This document shows positions 26,216 through 35,102 of a stretch of DNA of 64,000 nt, in pieces. A model generated the notes under the pieces. That model made no database searches, was not told where the DNA came from, and saw only the letters and a program-made list of their open reading frames with translations. This DNA is from Stappia sp. TSB10P1A (GTDB lineage: Bacteria; Pseudomonadota; Alphaproteobacteria; Rhizobiales; Stappiaceae). Position 1 is the stretch's first letter. Every line of letters starts with the position of its first letter. The translations under genes were made by a program, and so were the position numbers. The stretch is taken from NCBI RefSeq assembly GCF_900185725.1, contig NZ_FYAU01000029.1, positions 434,001-498,000 on the forward strand, in the 5' to 3' direction.

Positions 26216-28677
26216 GGTACCGGCGCGCCGCCGAGCGGCGCGACCTGCCCGCGCGGCCGTGCCTCGCCCGGCGCCCCGGCCCGCCGGCGCAGCTCGACGC
26301 GCTTCACCGCTCCGGGAGCGAGATGGAACCCGTTGTCGAGCGCCAGGAACGCCTCGTCGCGGATCGCGACGCTCTGCGCCACCCTGTCGGTCGACAGGTG
26401 CAGGCACCAGCCGCCCTCCGGCGTGGCGACGACCTCGGCGGCAACCTTCGCCCCGCGCGCCGACGCCTTGCGCCCGAGCGGGAAGTGGAACGCCTCGTCC
26501 AGCACCGTTCCGGTCTGCGGATCAAGCGCCCGCACATGCACGCAGTCATGCGACGGCGGGCCGAAGCGGAAGGCGAGTGTCGTGTCGAAAAAGGCGCCGA
26601 TCAGCCGCGTCGCCGGCAGGCTCAGGCTGCCATGCGCGGGCATCTCCACCACCTCCGCGCCGCTCGCCACCGCCATATGCCCCTCGCGCAGGCAGGCGAT
26701 CTCGAGCCGCAGGGGACGTGCGTCGGGCCCGTCGTTCTGCAGGTGGATGTCGAGCCCGTTGGTGCCCTCGTCGGTCACGGTCAGGCGCAGCGGCGCGAAC
26801 GCCCGGCGCAAGCCATGCCAGGCGGATTTCGGCGTGCCGTCATGGGCGATGACGCCCCAGCCGGCGCCCGGCATCAGGTCCTGGAAGGTCCACACCAGCG
26901 CTCCGCCGCAGCCCGATCCCTGGCGCCGCCATTCCGCGAATGTCGCCTCCATCACCTCGGCGACGGCCGCCCGGCCGTGGTCGAGATAGGCCGCCGGATC
27001 GCCGTAGCGCAGGTCGAGCGGCTCGATCCCGTAGAGCTCGCGCAGATAGTGGTCGCGCACGTCCTCGAAATCCCAGCCGACATCCCGGTCGCGCGGCACC
27101 CCGCGTTTCCAGTCCGGATGGTGGCAGGGGGCGAGCTCGCAGACCGCGCCGGGCTCCGGCACGTTGGAAAAGGCAAGGCATTCGCCGGCAAAGCGCACAT
27201 TTGCCCGCCTTGCATCCTCCAGCGGCCGGCGATAGGCGCCGACGCCGTAGTAATGGGCAATGCCCGCATTCGGCGAAAACGGCATGGCCCCGCCGCTCGG
27301 CGAGTTCGCCACATAGGGCACGTCGGGCCGCGCGCTTGCCGCCGCACCGGGCAGGATCTCCTCGCTCAAGGCTCCGCGCCAGCGCTCTTCCGGCAGGCCC
27401 ATCATCGCACCCTGCTGGTGCATCTCGCTGCCGCCGCAGATCACCGCGAGCGAGGGCGAGGCGCTGCTTGCGGCCAAAAGGTCCGCCGTCTCGCGGGCGA
27501 CTTTCGCCGCGAAGTCGGGATCGCTCACCGGATAGTCGAAATTGGCGAAGGGCAGGTCCTGCCACACGAGAAGGCCGAACTCGTCGCACAGCTCGAAGAA
27601 GGCCCGGCTTTCCGGCGCCATCGTGCCGCCGATCCGCAGCATGTTCATATGTGCATCGCGCGCCAGCTCCAGCCAGGGGCGATAGGCCTCGACCGTGCCG
27701 GGCAGGGCGCAGATGTCGGCGCTGGTCCACACCGCGCCGCGGCAGAACACCGGCACGCCGTTGACGAGAAGGGCGAAACCGTTGCCGTCCGGCCCCCGGT
27801 CGACCTCGATCCGCCGGAAGCCGGTGCGTCCCAGCAACCGGTCGTGGCCGCCGCCGACGAGCCGGACCTCGTGCAGCGCGGGTGTTCCGTGCGTGTGCGG
27901 CCACCAGGGGTCGATATCGGGAAGCTCCAGCGTCGCCGCGAGCCTGCCGTCCGCCTGTGCGTGCAGCGGCGCCTCCACACCGGCGCAGGCAATATGCTCG
28001 CCGCTCGCAAAGGCCGCGCCGGGCCGCAGCGAAACAGTGAGCTCTCCGGTGCCGTCCGCGCGCAAGGCGGCGCGGATCGAAAGATCGTGGAGCAGGATGT
28101 CGGACGCAGCAGCCAGCGTCATCGCCCGCCAGGGCCCGACCGCATGCACGCTCGGGCACCAGCCCGGCATGTGGCCGAGCAGGGTGCTGCGCACCATCCG
28201 AAGGCCCGGCTCGTCGACGAGCCGCGTCCGCCAGCGGGCGCGGGGTCCCTTGCGGGCGAAATGCGGCGTCAGCGCGCGAAAGCAGAACACCAGCTCCGCC
28301 GGGCCGTCGAGGTCGAACTCGACCTCCAGCGGCTGGTACATGCTGTCGGAGGCGAGCAGCGGCGCGCCGTCGATCCAGGCTTCGCAGACCGTCGCCAGCC
28401 CGTCGCAGCGCAGGACGTGGCGCCCGGCCTGCGCCGGTTCGATCCGGCAGCGATACCAGACGTCCTTGTCGTGCAGCGGCGTCGGATCTTCGCGCGAAAA
28501 CCGCCCCGCCGCCTCCAGCGCCGCCGCCGCCGTTCCCGGCACCATTCCCGGAACCCAGTCGGCGTCCGCGTCCATGTCGGCGGGCGTTGTCCAGGCATCC
28601 GCCGGGGTCACGCAGAGCCGCCAGTCGGCGCCGGCAAGGCGGTTGGCGGCTGCGGGCAGGGTGGCAAGGTCGATCAT
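26200..28677 (-). CDS. Glycoside hydrolase family 2 (beta-mannosidase-like)
   Basis: 825 residues from ATG 28677, with GGGGGAG 5 bases upstream. N-terminal jelly-roll sugar-binding domain (VWYRCRIEPAQAGRHVLRCDGLATVCEAWIDG in two blocks), an Ig-like domain, then the TIM barrel (AHMNMLRIGGTMAPESRAFFELCDEFGLLVWQDLPF in parts). Probable acid/base Glu418 in VICGGSEMHQ (GH2 proteins usually have NE) and probable nucleophile Glu499 in FAGECLAFS. No signal peptide, so cytoplasmic. It is the last gene of the carrier-protein operon, 40 bp after DUF1839, and overlaps the convergent hydrolase gene by 16 bp. Substrate unknown; beta-mannoside is a guess from family similarity. Confidence 0.82.
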   Translation of the reverse strand: MIDLATLPAAANRLAGADWRLCVTPADAWTTPADMDADADWVPGMVPGTAAAALEAAGRFSREDPTPLHDKDVWYRCRIEPAQAGRHVLRCDGLATVCEAWIDGAPLLASDSMYQPLEVEFDLDGPAELVFCFRALTPHFARKGPRARWRTRLVDEPGLRMVRSTLLGHMPGWCPSVHAVGPWRAMTLAAASDILLHDLSIRAALRADGTGELTVSLRPGAAFASGEHIACAGVEAPLHAQADGRLAATLELPDIDPWWPHTHGTPALHEVRLVGGGHDRLLGRTGFRRIEVDRGPDGNGFALLVNGVPVFCRGAVWTSADICALPGTVEAYRPWLELARDAHMNMLRIGGTMAPESRAFFELCDEFGLLVWQDLPFANFDYPVSDPDFAAKVARETADLLAASSASPSLAVICGGSEMHQQGAMMGLPEERWRGALSEEILPGAAASARPDVPYVANSPSGGAMPFSPNAGIAHYYGVGAYRRPLEDARRANVRFAGECLAFSNVPEPGAVCELAPCHHPDWKRGVPRDRDVGWDFEDVRDHYLRELYGIEPLDLRYGDPAAYLDHGRAAVAEVMEATFAEWRRQGSGCGGALVWTFQDLMPGAGWGVIAHDGTPKSAWHGLRRAFAPLRLTVTDEGTNGLDIHLQNDGPDARPLRLEIACLREGHMAVASGAEVVEMPAHGSLSLPATRLIGAFFDTTLAFRFGPPSHDCVHVRALDPQTGTVLDEAFHFPLGRKASARGAKVAAEVVATPEGGWCLHLSTDRVAQSVAIRDEAFLALDNGFHLAPGAVKRVELRRRAGAPGEARPRGQVAPLGGAPVPYAAG

Positions 28678-28717
28678 CTGGCTCCCCCGGGTCCGGCCGG
28701 GCCGCGTGGCCGCAGCG

Positions 28718-29713
28718 TCACGCCGCGCGGGTGCCGGCGCGCGCCGCAAGCTTCGCCTCCAGCCCGGCCATCAGCGTGTCCCAGGCCGTTGCTGCCGGCG
28801 TCAAGGCCTCGCCGAGCCCGGCGAAGCGCTTGCGCGCCAGCGCCCTTGCAAGCTGGAACTGCAGCGTCTTGCAGCATTCGGAGATGGCGCGTGCCGCACC
28901 GGCTTCCGCCGCTAGGCCGCCGTCCGGCGCGAGCCAGTCGAGATGGCTTGCCGCCAGCTCGAAATTGGCGCCGGCCTGGCGCAGCGTGTTGAAGGCGTAT
29001 TTGTGGAAGGCCTCGAAGGGCCGCTCCGACAGCGCCTCGATCTCGGCGGCAAAGCCCGATGCATAGGCGGCAAAGGGATTGTCCTTGGGCCGCCGCGCCA
29101 GATGTCCGGCAAGCAGCCGCCAGGCGATCTCGCGCGGGTTGCCGGCCGGGGCGGTCTCGGGGAATTTCGCGAATTCGGTATAGGGCAGGAACGGCAGCGG
29201 CTGGGCCTGGTCGCCGCGCTGGAACACCCCGTCGAAATCCTCGCCCTCCAGCTCGAAGAAGCCGGCATTGTGGAAGTAGCGCAGGCGCCTGGCGCCTTCG
29301 TCCAGCGCGGTGATCGCCACCGTCGTCTTGCCGTGCTCGATGCGGTAGCTGACGCCCTGCGTGTCGGGCAGGAAATAGCTGTCGACCTCGACGAGGCAGA
29401 GCCGGCCACGGGCGATCTGCGTCGCCACATGCTGCTCGACCGGCTCGTAGACGGCAAGTTCCGTCGCCCGGATGCCGTAGAGCGTCTCCAGGTCCTCCAG
29501 CGGCACCTTGAAGAAGGTGAACTGGTCGCCCTCGAAATCCTGCGTCACGGTGAAGCCGAGCATTGCCTCCACCGGCAGGCCGAGCGCGTGCAGCACCTCG
29601 ATCCACAGGTCGACATAGCAATTGGTCTCCGGCCACATCCTGCCTGCGTCATGCAGCGGATGCGGCCGGTAGCCGTCGGCCCGAAGGGCGGCGAGCCTGT
29701 CGAATGCGGGCAT
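28718..29713 (-). CDS. DUF1839 family protein
   Basis: 331 residues from ATG 29713, 2 bp after the ligase gene. Characteristic stretches: MWPETNCYVDLWIEVLHALGL, DFEGDQFTFFKVPLEDLETLYGI, CLVEVDSYFLPDTQGVSYR and FHNAGFFELEGEDFDGVF. Cys, Asp/Glu and His residues in NCYVD, EVDSYFLPD and IEHGKT could form a Cys-His-Asp type active site, as in papain-fold or transglutaminase-fold transferases, but this is inference. DUF1839 genes are known neighbours of amino acid:[carrier protein] ligases, so a role in moving the amino acid off the carrier, or in making the acceptor, is plausible. Confidence 0.8.
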   Translation of the reverse strand: MPAFDRLAALRADGYRPHPLHDAGRMWPETNCYVDLWIEVLHALGLPVEAMLGFTVTQDFEGDQFTFFKVPLEDLETLYGIRATELAVYEPVEQHVATQIARGRLCLVEVDSYFLPDTQGVSYRIEHGKTTVAITALDEGARRLRYFHNAGFFELEGEDFDGVFQRGDQAQPLPFLPYTEFAKFPETAPAGNPREIAWRLLAGHLARRPKDNPFAAYASGFAAEIEALSERPFEAFHKYAFNTLRQAGANFELAASHLDWLAPDGGLAAEAGAARAISECCKTLQFQLARALARKRFAGLGEALTPAATAWDTLMAGLEAKLAARAGTRAA

Positions 29714-29715
29714 GG

Positions 29716-30627
29716 TCAGCCCCACAGCGCCTTGCGCACGTCGGCCGGCCAGTCGGCCGTCTCCAGCCCGTGCCGGGCGAACAGCGCGAGCGCGATCCGC
29801 TCCAGGCCGAAGCCGACACAGGCCGTATGCGCGGTCGCACCATCATGGGTCGTCAGGCCCCAGGTCGTGCCGAAATGGTCCTGGTGGTAGTTGAAGCTGA
29901 GGCAGGCGGTCTTCTTCGCCGACGAGGTCACCGGGATCAGCAGCTCGAATTTCAGCTTCTGCTCGCGCTGGCTGTTGCCCATCATCTTGCCGGCGCGGCC
30001 GAAGAACGGATCGTTCGCCGTGTCCAGCTCGACGTCCAGTCCGACGGCGGAAATCAGCGCCTGGCCGCGCTCCATCCAGTCCTCGCGGAACTCCGTCACC
30101 TGGTCCGGCGTGCCCATGCGCACGAATTCGCGCATGCGGAAGAGCTGCATGCGGGCCGGGTCCTTCGAGGGTTCGTGGCGGAAGCAGTAGGACTGCAGGT
30201 CGAACAGCCCGCCGCCCTCCGGCAGCGGCCCGCGCTTGGCGATCACCGGATAGAGCGGGTAGCAGGCCGCCGGGGTCAGCACCACGTCGGTCGCCTTCTG
30301 CCCTTCCGTCCAGTCGCCGCCCTCGGCGATACATTGCAGCAGGTTGGCGTGGTCGAGCTCGCAGCCGCAGAAACTGTGCACCGTGCCGGCCAGTTGCGGG
30401 AAGCTCTTCATGTAGCCGGACCCTTCGAAATGGGTGCGGTTCATGCCCGGCGGGAAGCGGATCACCTCGGGCCGCGCATCGGCCGGCGCGTGGACGTCGA
30501 TCAGCTTTTCGAAGCGCGCGATCACGTCCTCGAAGGCGCCGCTGCGGCCATAGAGGCCGTCGATGCCGGTGTCGATCAGCAGGCCGGCGGCGAGCAGCCG
30601 GTCGAGCAGCGAGCTCTGCATGTCCAT
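29716..30627 (-). CDS. Amino acid:[acyl-carrier-protein] ligase (atypical seryl-tRNA synthetase)
   Basis: 303 residues. A class II aminoacyl-tRNA synthetase catalytic domain without the tRNA-binding arm of SerRS. Motif 2 appears as [27 protein letters not shown] and motif 3 as [20 protein letters not shown] (each seen in parts). Zn-binding side chains are likely provided by Cys in GCELDH and AACYPLYP and by a Glu. In Bradyrhizobium such proteins activate glycine or alanine and load it on the phosphopantetheine arm of a small carrier protein rather than on tRNA (Mocibob and colleagues). The cognate carrier is encoded two genes upstream. Which amino acid is used here cannot be read off reliably. 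Confidence 0.9.
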   Translation of the reverse strand: MDMQSSLLDRLLAAGLLIDTGIDGLYGRSGAFEDVIARFEKLIDVHAPADARPEVIRFPPGMNRTHFEGSGYMKSFPQLAGTVHSFCGCELDHANLLQCIAEGGDWTEGQKATDVVLTPAACYPLYPVIAKRGPLPEGGGLFDLQSYCFRHEPSKDPARMQLFRMREFVRMGTPDQVTEFREDWMERGQALISAVGLDVELDTANDPFFGRAGKMMGNSQREQKLKFELLIPVTSSAKKTACLSFNYHQDHFGTTWGLTTHDGATAHTACVGFGLERIALALFARHGLETADWPADVRKALWG

Positions 30628-30639
30628 TCTGTCCTCCCC

Positions 30640-31821
30640 TCAGCCGAAAAGGCTGGTGTCCTGCTTGTGCACGAGCAGCATGGTCGACGTGTTGCCGAGG
30701 ATGCGGTCGTTGGAGATCATCAACTGGGCCGAATGCGCGTCGCGCAGGTGCCGGCCGAGGCTGTAGGGCGTGCCGTTCTTGTAGCCGAGGATGCCGCAGA
30801 TCAGCATGCAGTGGTTGATGATCGCCAGGATCGTCTGCGAACTGGCGATCTTCAGGTTGTTGATGGCGACGGCGAAGCTCATCGACGACAGCTTGTCCTC
30901 GTCCTGGCGGGCTTCCTCGTATTTCTCGACGGCGGCGACGATGCTGGCCTTCACCCCCTGCAGCAGGGTCGAGGCCTCGGCCAGCCGCAGCGCGCCGGGC
31001 GGCGCCTGGTCGGGTGTGCGGCGTGCGGCCGCGCGCACGAAGGCCTGGGCCCGGGCGAAGGCGTCGGCGGCGATGCCGTACCACACCGCGCTCCACAGGA
31101 TATGCGCATGGGCGAGCATCGACTGTGCGGCGATCTCGGCGAAGGGCCGGGGCAGGATCTGCCTGGCCGGCGCCTCGCCCTTGAACAGGAAGCCGTCGGA
31201 GCAGGTGCCGCGCATGCCGAGCGTGTCCCACACATGGGTCTGCTCGAGCGTGTACTGGTCCTTCAGGAAGACGGTCATCACCTGGTCGCTGGAGGCGGCC
31301 TGGGGATGTGCCCGCGAGGTGATCAGGATGGCGTCGGCGTCGAGGCCGTAGGAGATGACGGTGGCGTCCTTCTGCAGCCGGCAGGTGTCGCCCTCGACCT
31401 CGATCGCGCAGATCGAATTGCGCAGGTTGCCGCCGATGCCGCCTTCGGTGGTGGCCGAGCCGAGCAGCAGTTGCTCGCTCGCCACCCTGGCCATGAAGCC
31501 GCGGTGCCAGTCGTCGCCCTCGCTGTGGCTGACCAGGCTCGACGCCTTGATGTGGTGCATGGCGAAGATCATCGCGGCCGAGGCGCAGGCCTGGCCGAGG
31601 ATCGCACAGAGTTCGGCGATCTGCGCCACCGTGGCGCCCTCGCCGCCGAGATCCACCGGGATCTGGCAGCCGAGCAGCCGTTCGTTGCGCATCGCCTCGA
31701 CCGCTTCGCGCGGGAACCGCGCCTCGCTGTCGACCGCTTCCGCATGGGCGGCGGCGATGGTTGCGACCCGGCGCATGCGCTCGCAGAGCGTCGTCGCCAG
31801 AGCGGAGCCGAGCGCGTTCAT
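30640..31821 (-). CDS. Acyl-CoA dehydrogenase-like flavoprotein
   Basis: 393 residues from ATG 31821, overlapping the carrier-protein stop (ATGA). Acyl-CoA dehydrogenase fold: N-terminal helical domain (ERLLGCQIPVDLGGEGATVAQIAELCAILGQ in parts), mid beta domain (LLLGSATTEGGIGGNLRNS, DTLGMRGTCSDGF) and C-terminal helical domain (KIASSQTILAIINHCMLICGI, SLGRHLRDAHSAQLM). Position between the carrier-protein and ligase genes suggests it oxidises or otherwise acts on a carrier-bound aminoacyl thioester, as flavoproteins do for prolyl-carrier proteins in pyrrole biosynthesis. That role is inferred; a classical fatty-acid substrate is less likely in this operon. Confidence 0.85.
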   Translation of the reverse strand: MNALGSALATTLCERMRRVATIAAAHAEAVDSEARFPREAVEAMRNERLLGCQIPVDLGGEGATVAQIAELCAILGQACASAAMIFAMHHIKASSLVSHSEGDDWHRGFMARVASEQLLLGSATTEGGIGGNLRNSICAIEVEGDTCRLQKDATVISYGLDADAILITSRAHPQAASSDQVMTVFLKDQYTLEQTHVWDTLGMRGTCSDGFLFKGEAPARQILPRPFAEIAAQSMLAHAHILWSAVWYGIAADAFARAQAFVRAAARRTPDQAPPGALRLAEASTLLQGVKASIVAAVEKYEEARQDEDKLSSMSFAVAINNLKIASSQTILAIINHCMLICGILGYKNGTPYSLGRHLRDAHSAQLMISNDRILGNTSTMLLVHKQDTSLFG

Positions 31822-32078
31822 CACGCCACCCGCTCTTGCGGGGCGAGCTCGGCGACCGCCGAAGAGATCGCGCCGATGCTGGCGAAGGTCTTGCGGTTGA
31901 GCATCGTCTCCGGGAATTCGATGTCGAACCGCTCCTCCAGCGCCAGCATCAACTGGACGGAGGCGAAGGAAGACAGGCCGGCGGCATAGAGATCGGCGTC
32001 GTCGGCAAGGGTGGCGACATCCACCGGAAGCTTGCCGTGGCTGGCGATGATCTCGCGCACATCCTCGATGATTGACAT
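31821..32078 (-). CDS. Small acyl/aminoacyl carrier protein
   Basis: 85 residues from ATG 32078 (AGGAG 8 bases upstream); the longer reading to 32168 adds non-conserved sequence. Four-helix carrier-protein pattern, acidic overall, with the phosphopantetheine attachment site DLYAAGLSSFASVQLML (Ser about residue 34-35) and a downstream FDIEFPETML helix. The motif is LSS rather than the DSL of fatty-acid ACP, as seen in the carriers used by amino acid:[carrier protein] ligases. First gene of the five-gene operon. It probably shuttles an activated amino acid between the ligase, the flavoprotein and DUF1839. Confidence 0.9.
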   Translation of the reverse strand: MSIIEDVREIIASHGKLPVDVATLADDADLYAAGLSSFASVQLMLALEERFDIEFPETMLNRKTFASIGAISSAVAELAPQERVA

Positions 32079-32129
32079 TGTCACGCTCCTGTAAATGCGA
32101 CACCAGCGAAAATACTTGTGTCCATGTGG

Positions 32130-32145
32130 TTCGGTTATGTCCGAA
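32130..32145. promoter_or_regulatory. Inverted repeat upstream of the carrier-protein operon
   Basis: TTCGG-TTATGT-CCGAA: perfect 5-bp arms with a 6-base spacer, 52-67 bases upstream of the carrier-protein ATG at 32078 and therefore in promoter position. A second short CGG/CCG pair lies about 35 bases further upstream. Candidate site for an unidentified regulator; no regulator gene is adjacent. Confidence 0.35.
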
Positions 32146-32427
32146 ATGTGCTTCAGCGAGTGACGCAAAGGAATGCAGATGTCGGAGCCGAACCGTTTGG
32201 CGATCTCGTTGCCTGCGGTATCGCATGTCCGGATTGAAAATATCTAAAGATGATTGCAGACAAAAGCTGGAGATTTATTAAGGTTAATCCTGACCTGTGC
32301 AAGGCGTCGAACCCGGCTGCGACGCTTTGACCATACGGCGCGCCGCGTGTCGGCGGGCCCGTGCCAGCTCGCGCCTTCCCCCCGCCCCTCTTCGTCCCGT
32401 CCGCCTGGATGCCGTCGGGGCTTTTCG

Positions 32428-32447
32428 TTGACCGACCGGTCGATCAA
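32428..32447. promoter_or_regulatory. Palindromic operator, TetR type
   Basis: TTGACCGACCGGTCGATCAA is a 20-bp palindrome with a single mismatched pair (positions 5 and 16). ACCGACCGGTCGGT-like sites are known targets of TetR-family repressors controlling acyl-CoA and aromatic catabolism genes. It lies 95 bases upstream of the thiolase start, overlapping or next to its likely promoter (TATATG at about 32452). No tetR gene is adjacent, so the repressor would be encoded elsewhere. Confidence 0.6.
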
Positions 32448-32541
32448 TTAGTATATGCCGGCGAGAGGCGTTGACGCCCGCCTGAGGGGCGGGGAAAAAG
32501 ACGCCGGCAATAACGGTCCGGGCGGACCAGGGAGGTCTTTG

Positions 32542-33747
<1,206 letters not shown>

Positions 33748-33773
33748 CGGGCCCCTTGCGCCTTCCCTGGTGA

Positions 33774-33805
33774 GGTCCGGAGCGACGAACTGTCGCGCCC
33801 GGACC
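33774..33805 (+). terminator. Hairpin after the thiolase gene
   Basis: Nested stem: GGTCCGG (33774-33780) with CCGGACC (33799-33805), and inside it GCGAC (33782-33786) with GTCGC (33792-33796). It lies 27 bases after the pcaF stop. No T-run follows, so it may act as a 3' stabilising or Rho-assisted terminator. Confidence 0.5.
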
Positions 33806-33971
33806 GGGAGAAAGTAGGAGAAAGGAAAGGGCTCGCCCTACACGATTTCTTGAGCCTTGGCCGCTACGATCCGTATCGTGAAGCTGTCCGGGGCAGGGCA
33901 CGCTTCGCGTGTCCGAACCTGAGGCAGGGTCGGCGGTGTGTTCGCCGCCGCCGGAACAGGAGGTCGAGAAC

Positions 33972-34262
33972 GTGGATGCTGAAAGGGAGGACGCGCGCCG
34001 CAGCAGCCGGGTGCGAACTCTCAAGCAGGGCCGGCTGGTGCTGGAGGGCAAGGGCGGGTTCGGCATCGACTGCCGGATCGTCAACCTGTCCCCCCATGGT
34101 GCCCGTCTCAAGCTGGAGACCCCGCTGACCCGCAGCGAGGCGATCGAGCTGATCTTCCTGCCCGAGAACATCCGCACCAGGGTGCGGATCGTCTGGCAGG
34201 ACGGCAACCAGATGGGCGTCGAATTCTGCGAGCCGCTGTCCTGGCTGAAGAACCTGACCTGA
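33972..34262 (+). CDS. PilZ-domain protein (c-di-GMP binding)
   Basis: 96 residues from GTG 33972, preceded by AGGAGG at 33958-33963; the longer reading from GTG 33909 lacks such a site. The PilZ signatures are RRSSRVRTLKQGRLVLEG (RxxxR region, residues about 9-25) and CRIVNLSPHGARLKLE (the D/NxSxxG motif as NLSPHG). These bind cyclic di-GMP. A single-domain PilZ protein probably acts as an adaptor for motility, adhesion or polysaccharide output; the polysaccharide locus is 8 kb away, but no direct link is seen. A short ACGAT/ATCGT inverted repeat lies upstream near 33865-33879. Confidence 0.88.
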   Translation: MDAEREDARRSSRVRTLKQGRLVLEGKGGFGIDCRIVNLSPHGARLKLETPLTRSEAIELIFLPENIRTRVRIVWQDGNQMGVEFCEPLSWLKNLT

Positions 34263-34283
34263 CCTGTTGAGGCCGCTGCGCCG

Positions 34284-35102
34284 TCAGGCGGGCGGCAGCG
34301 CCGCCAGGTCGCGGTGGCCGACATGGGCCGCGAGCTCCCCGCGGCCGATCTGACCCTGGCGCAGGGCCAGCCAGTCGGCGAGCGCCGTATCCGCCGCGCC
34401 ACTGTCCCGCGCCGCCTCGGCCCAGCCCCCCACCAGCATCTTCAGGAAATCTGTTTCGCCGGGCAGCGCCTGCCAGTCGGCAGCGCCCTCGTGCGTGCGA
34501 TATCCCTGCGCGCGGAAGGCGGCGGCCGCATGCGCATGCGCGCCCGGCCCCAGCGCCGGGCCGAAGCCCTTGTCGCGGCCCTGATGGGTCCGCAGCGCCG
34601 CATGCACCGTCTCGTCGAAGGGGTGCTCTGGTGCCAGCGACTGCCGCCCGTCATAGGTCAGCATGGCGAGGAAGGGCAGGGCGCGGCGGGCCAGCGTCCG
34701 CGCCAGCCGGTCGATCCAACCGGCCGAGACGAGGTCGAGAAAGGCCGATGTCGTCACCGCGTCGATGCCGGACAGCAGCTCGGCGGAGAGGCCCCGCGCC
34801 AGGTCGGCGGCGACGACCGCGGCCGCCAGCCCGTCCCGCTCGGCCATCTCGCGGGCCAGTGCCAGCAGCGCCGGATCGTGTTCGGCGAGCCGCCAGCTCG
34901 TGGCAAAGCGCAGATGCGGATGCAGCGCCCGCATCGTCGCGCCGGTCCCCGCGCCAAGGTCGAGGATGACCAGTGGCGCGTCGCCCCTGGCCTTGGCGCG
35001 TCTCTCCAGATGATCGAGAAAGGCCTTGCGCACGGCCGTGTTGCGGGCGCGCAGATCCGCCGGCTCGCGCGCCGACAGCCACGCGCCGGAAAAGCCGCTC
35101 AT
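34284..35102 (-). CDS. Class I SAM-dependent methyltransferase
   Basis: 272 residues from ATG 35102, overlapping the glycosyltransferase stop (ATGA). SAM-binding motif I is PLVILDLGAGTGATMRALHP; the acidic loop WRLAEHDPALLALAREMAE and ADLARGLSAELLSGIDAVTTSAFLDLVS (in parts) follow. Family members occur with PTPS-like and Zn-dehydrogenase genes in alphaproteobacteria. It is the last gene of the four-gene minus-strand operon and would methylate the product or an intermediate of that pathway. The substrate is unknown. Confidence 0.83.
   Translation of the reverse strand: MSGFSGAWLSAREPADLRARNTAVRKAFLDHLERRAKARGDAPLVILDLGAGTGATMRALHPHLRFATSWRLAEHDPALLALAREMAERDGLAAAVVAADLARGLSAELLSGIDAVTTSAFLDLVSAGWIDRLARTLARRALPFLAMLTYDGRQSLAPEHPFDETVHAALRTHQGRDKGFGPALGPGAHAHAAAAFRAQGYRTHEGAADWQALPGETDFLKMLVGGWAEAARDSGAADTALADWLALRQGQIGRGELAAHVGHRDLAALPPA

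Larger units (their letters stand above)
32079..32541. promoter_or_regulatory. Divergent control region between carrier-protein operon and thiolase gene
   Basis: 463 bases, clearly more AT-rich than the flanking genes from about 32100 to 32290, where promoters for the minus-strand operon are expected. It holds the inverted repeat at 32130-32145 and the palindrome at 32428-32447, listed separately. The stretch 32300-32420 shows no gene and no repeat. The final part (32531-32536, GGAGGT) is the thiolase ribosome binding site. Confidence 0.55.

Noticed and set aside
24206-26407. 733-codon minus-strand frame
   Set aside because: Lies across GH5, hydrolase and GH2 ends; composition is that of an antisense shadow.
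25288-28992. 1234-codon plus-strand frame
   Set aside because: Antisense to GH2 and out of frame in the hydrolase; basic low-complexity sequence without motifs.
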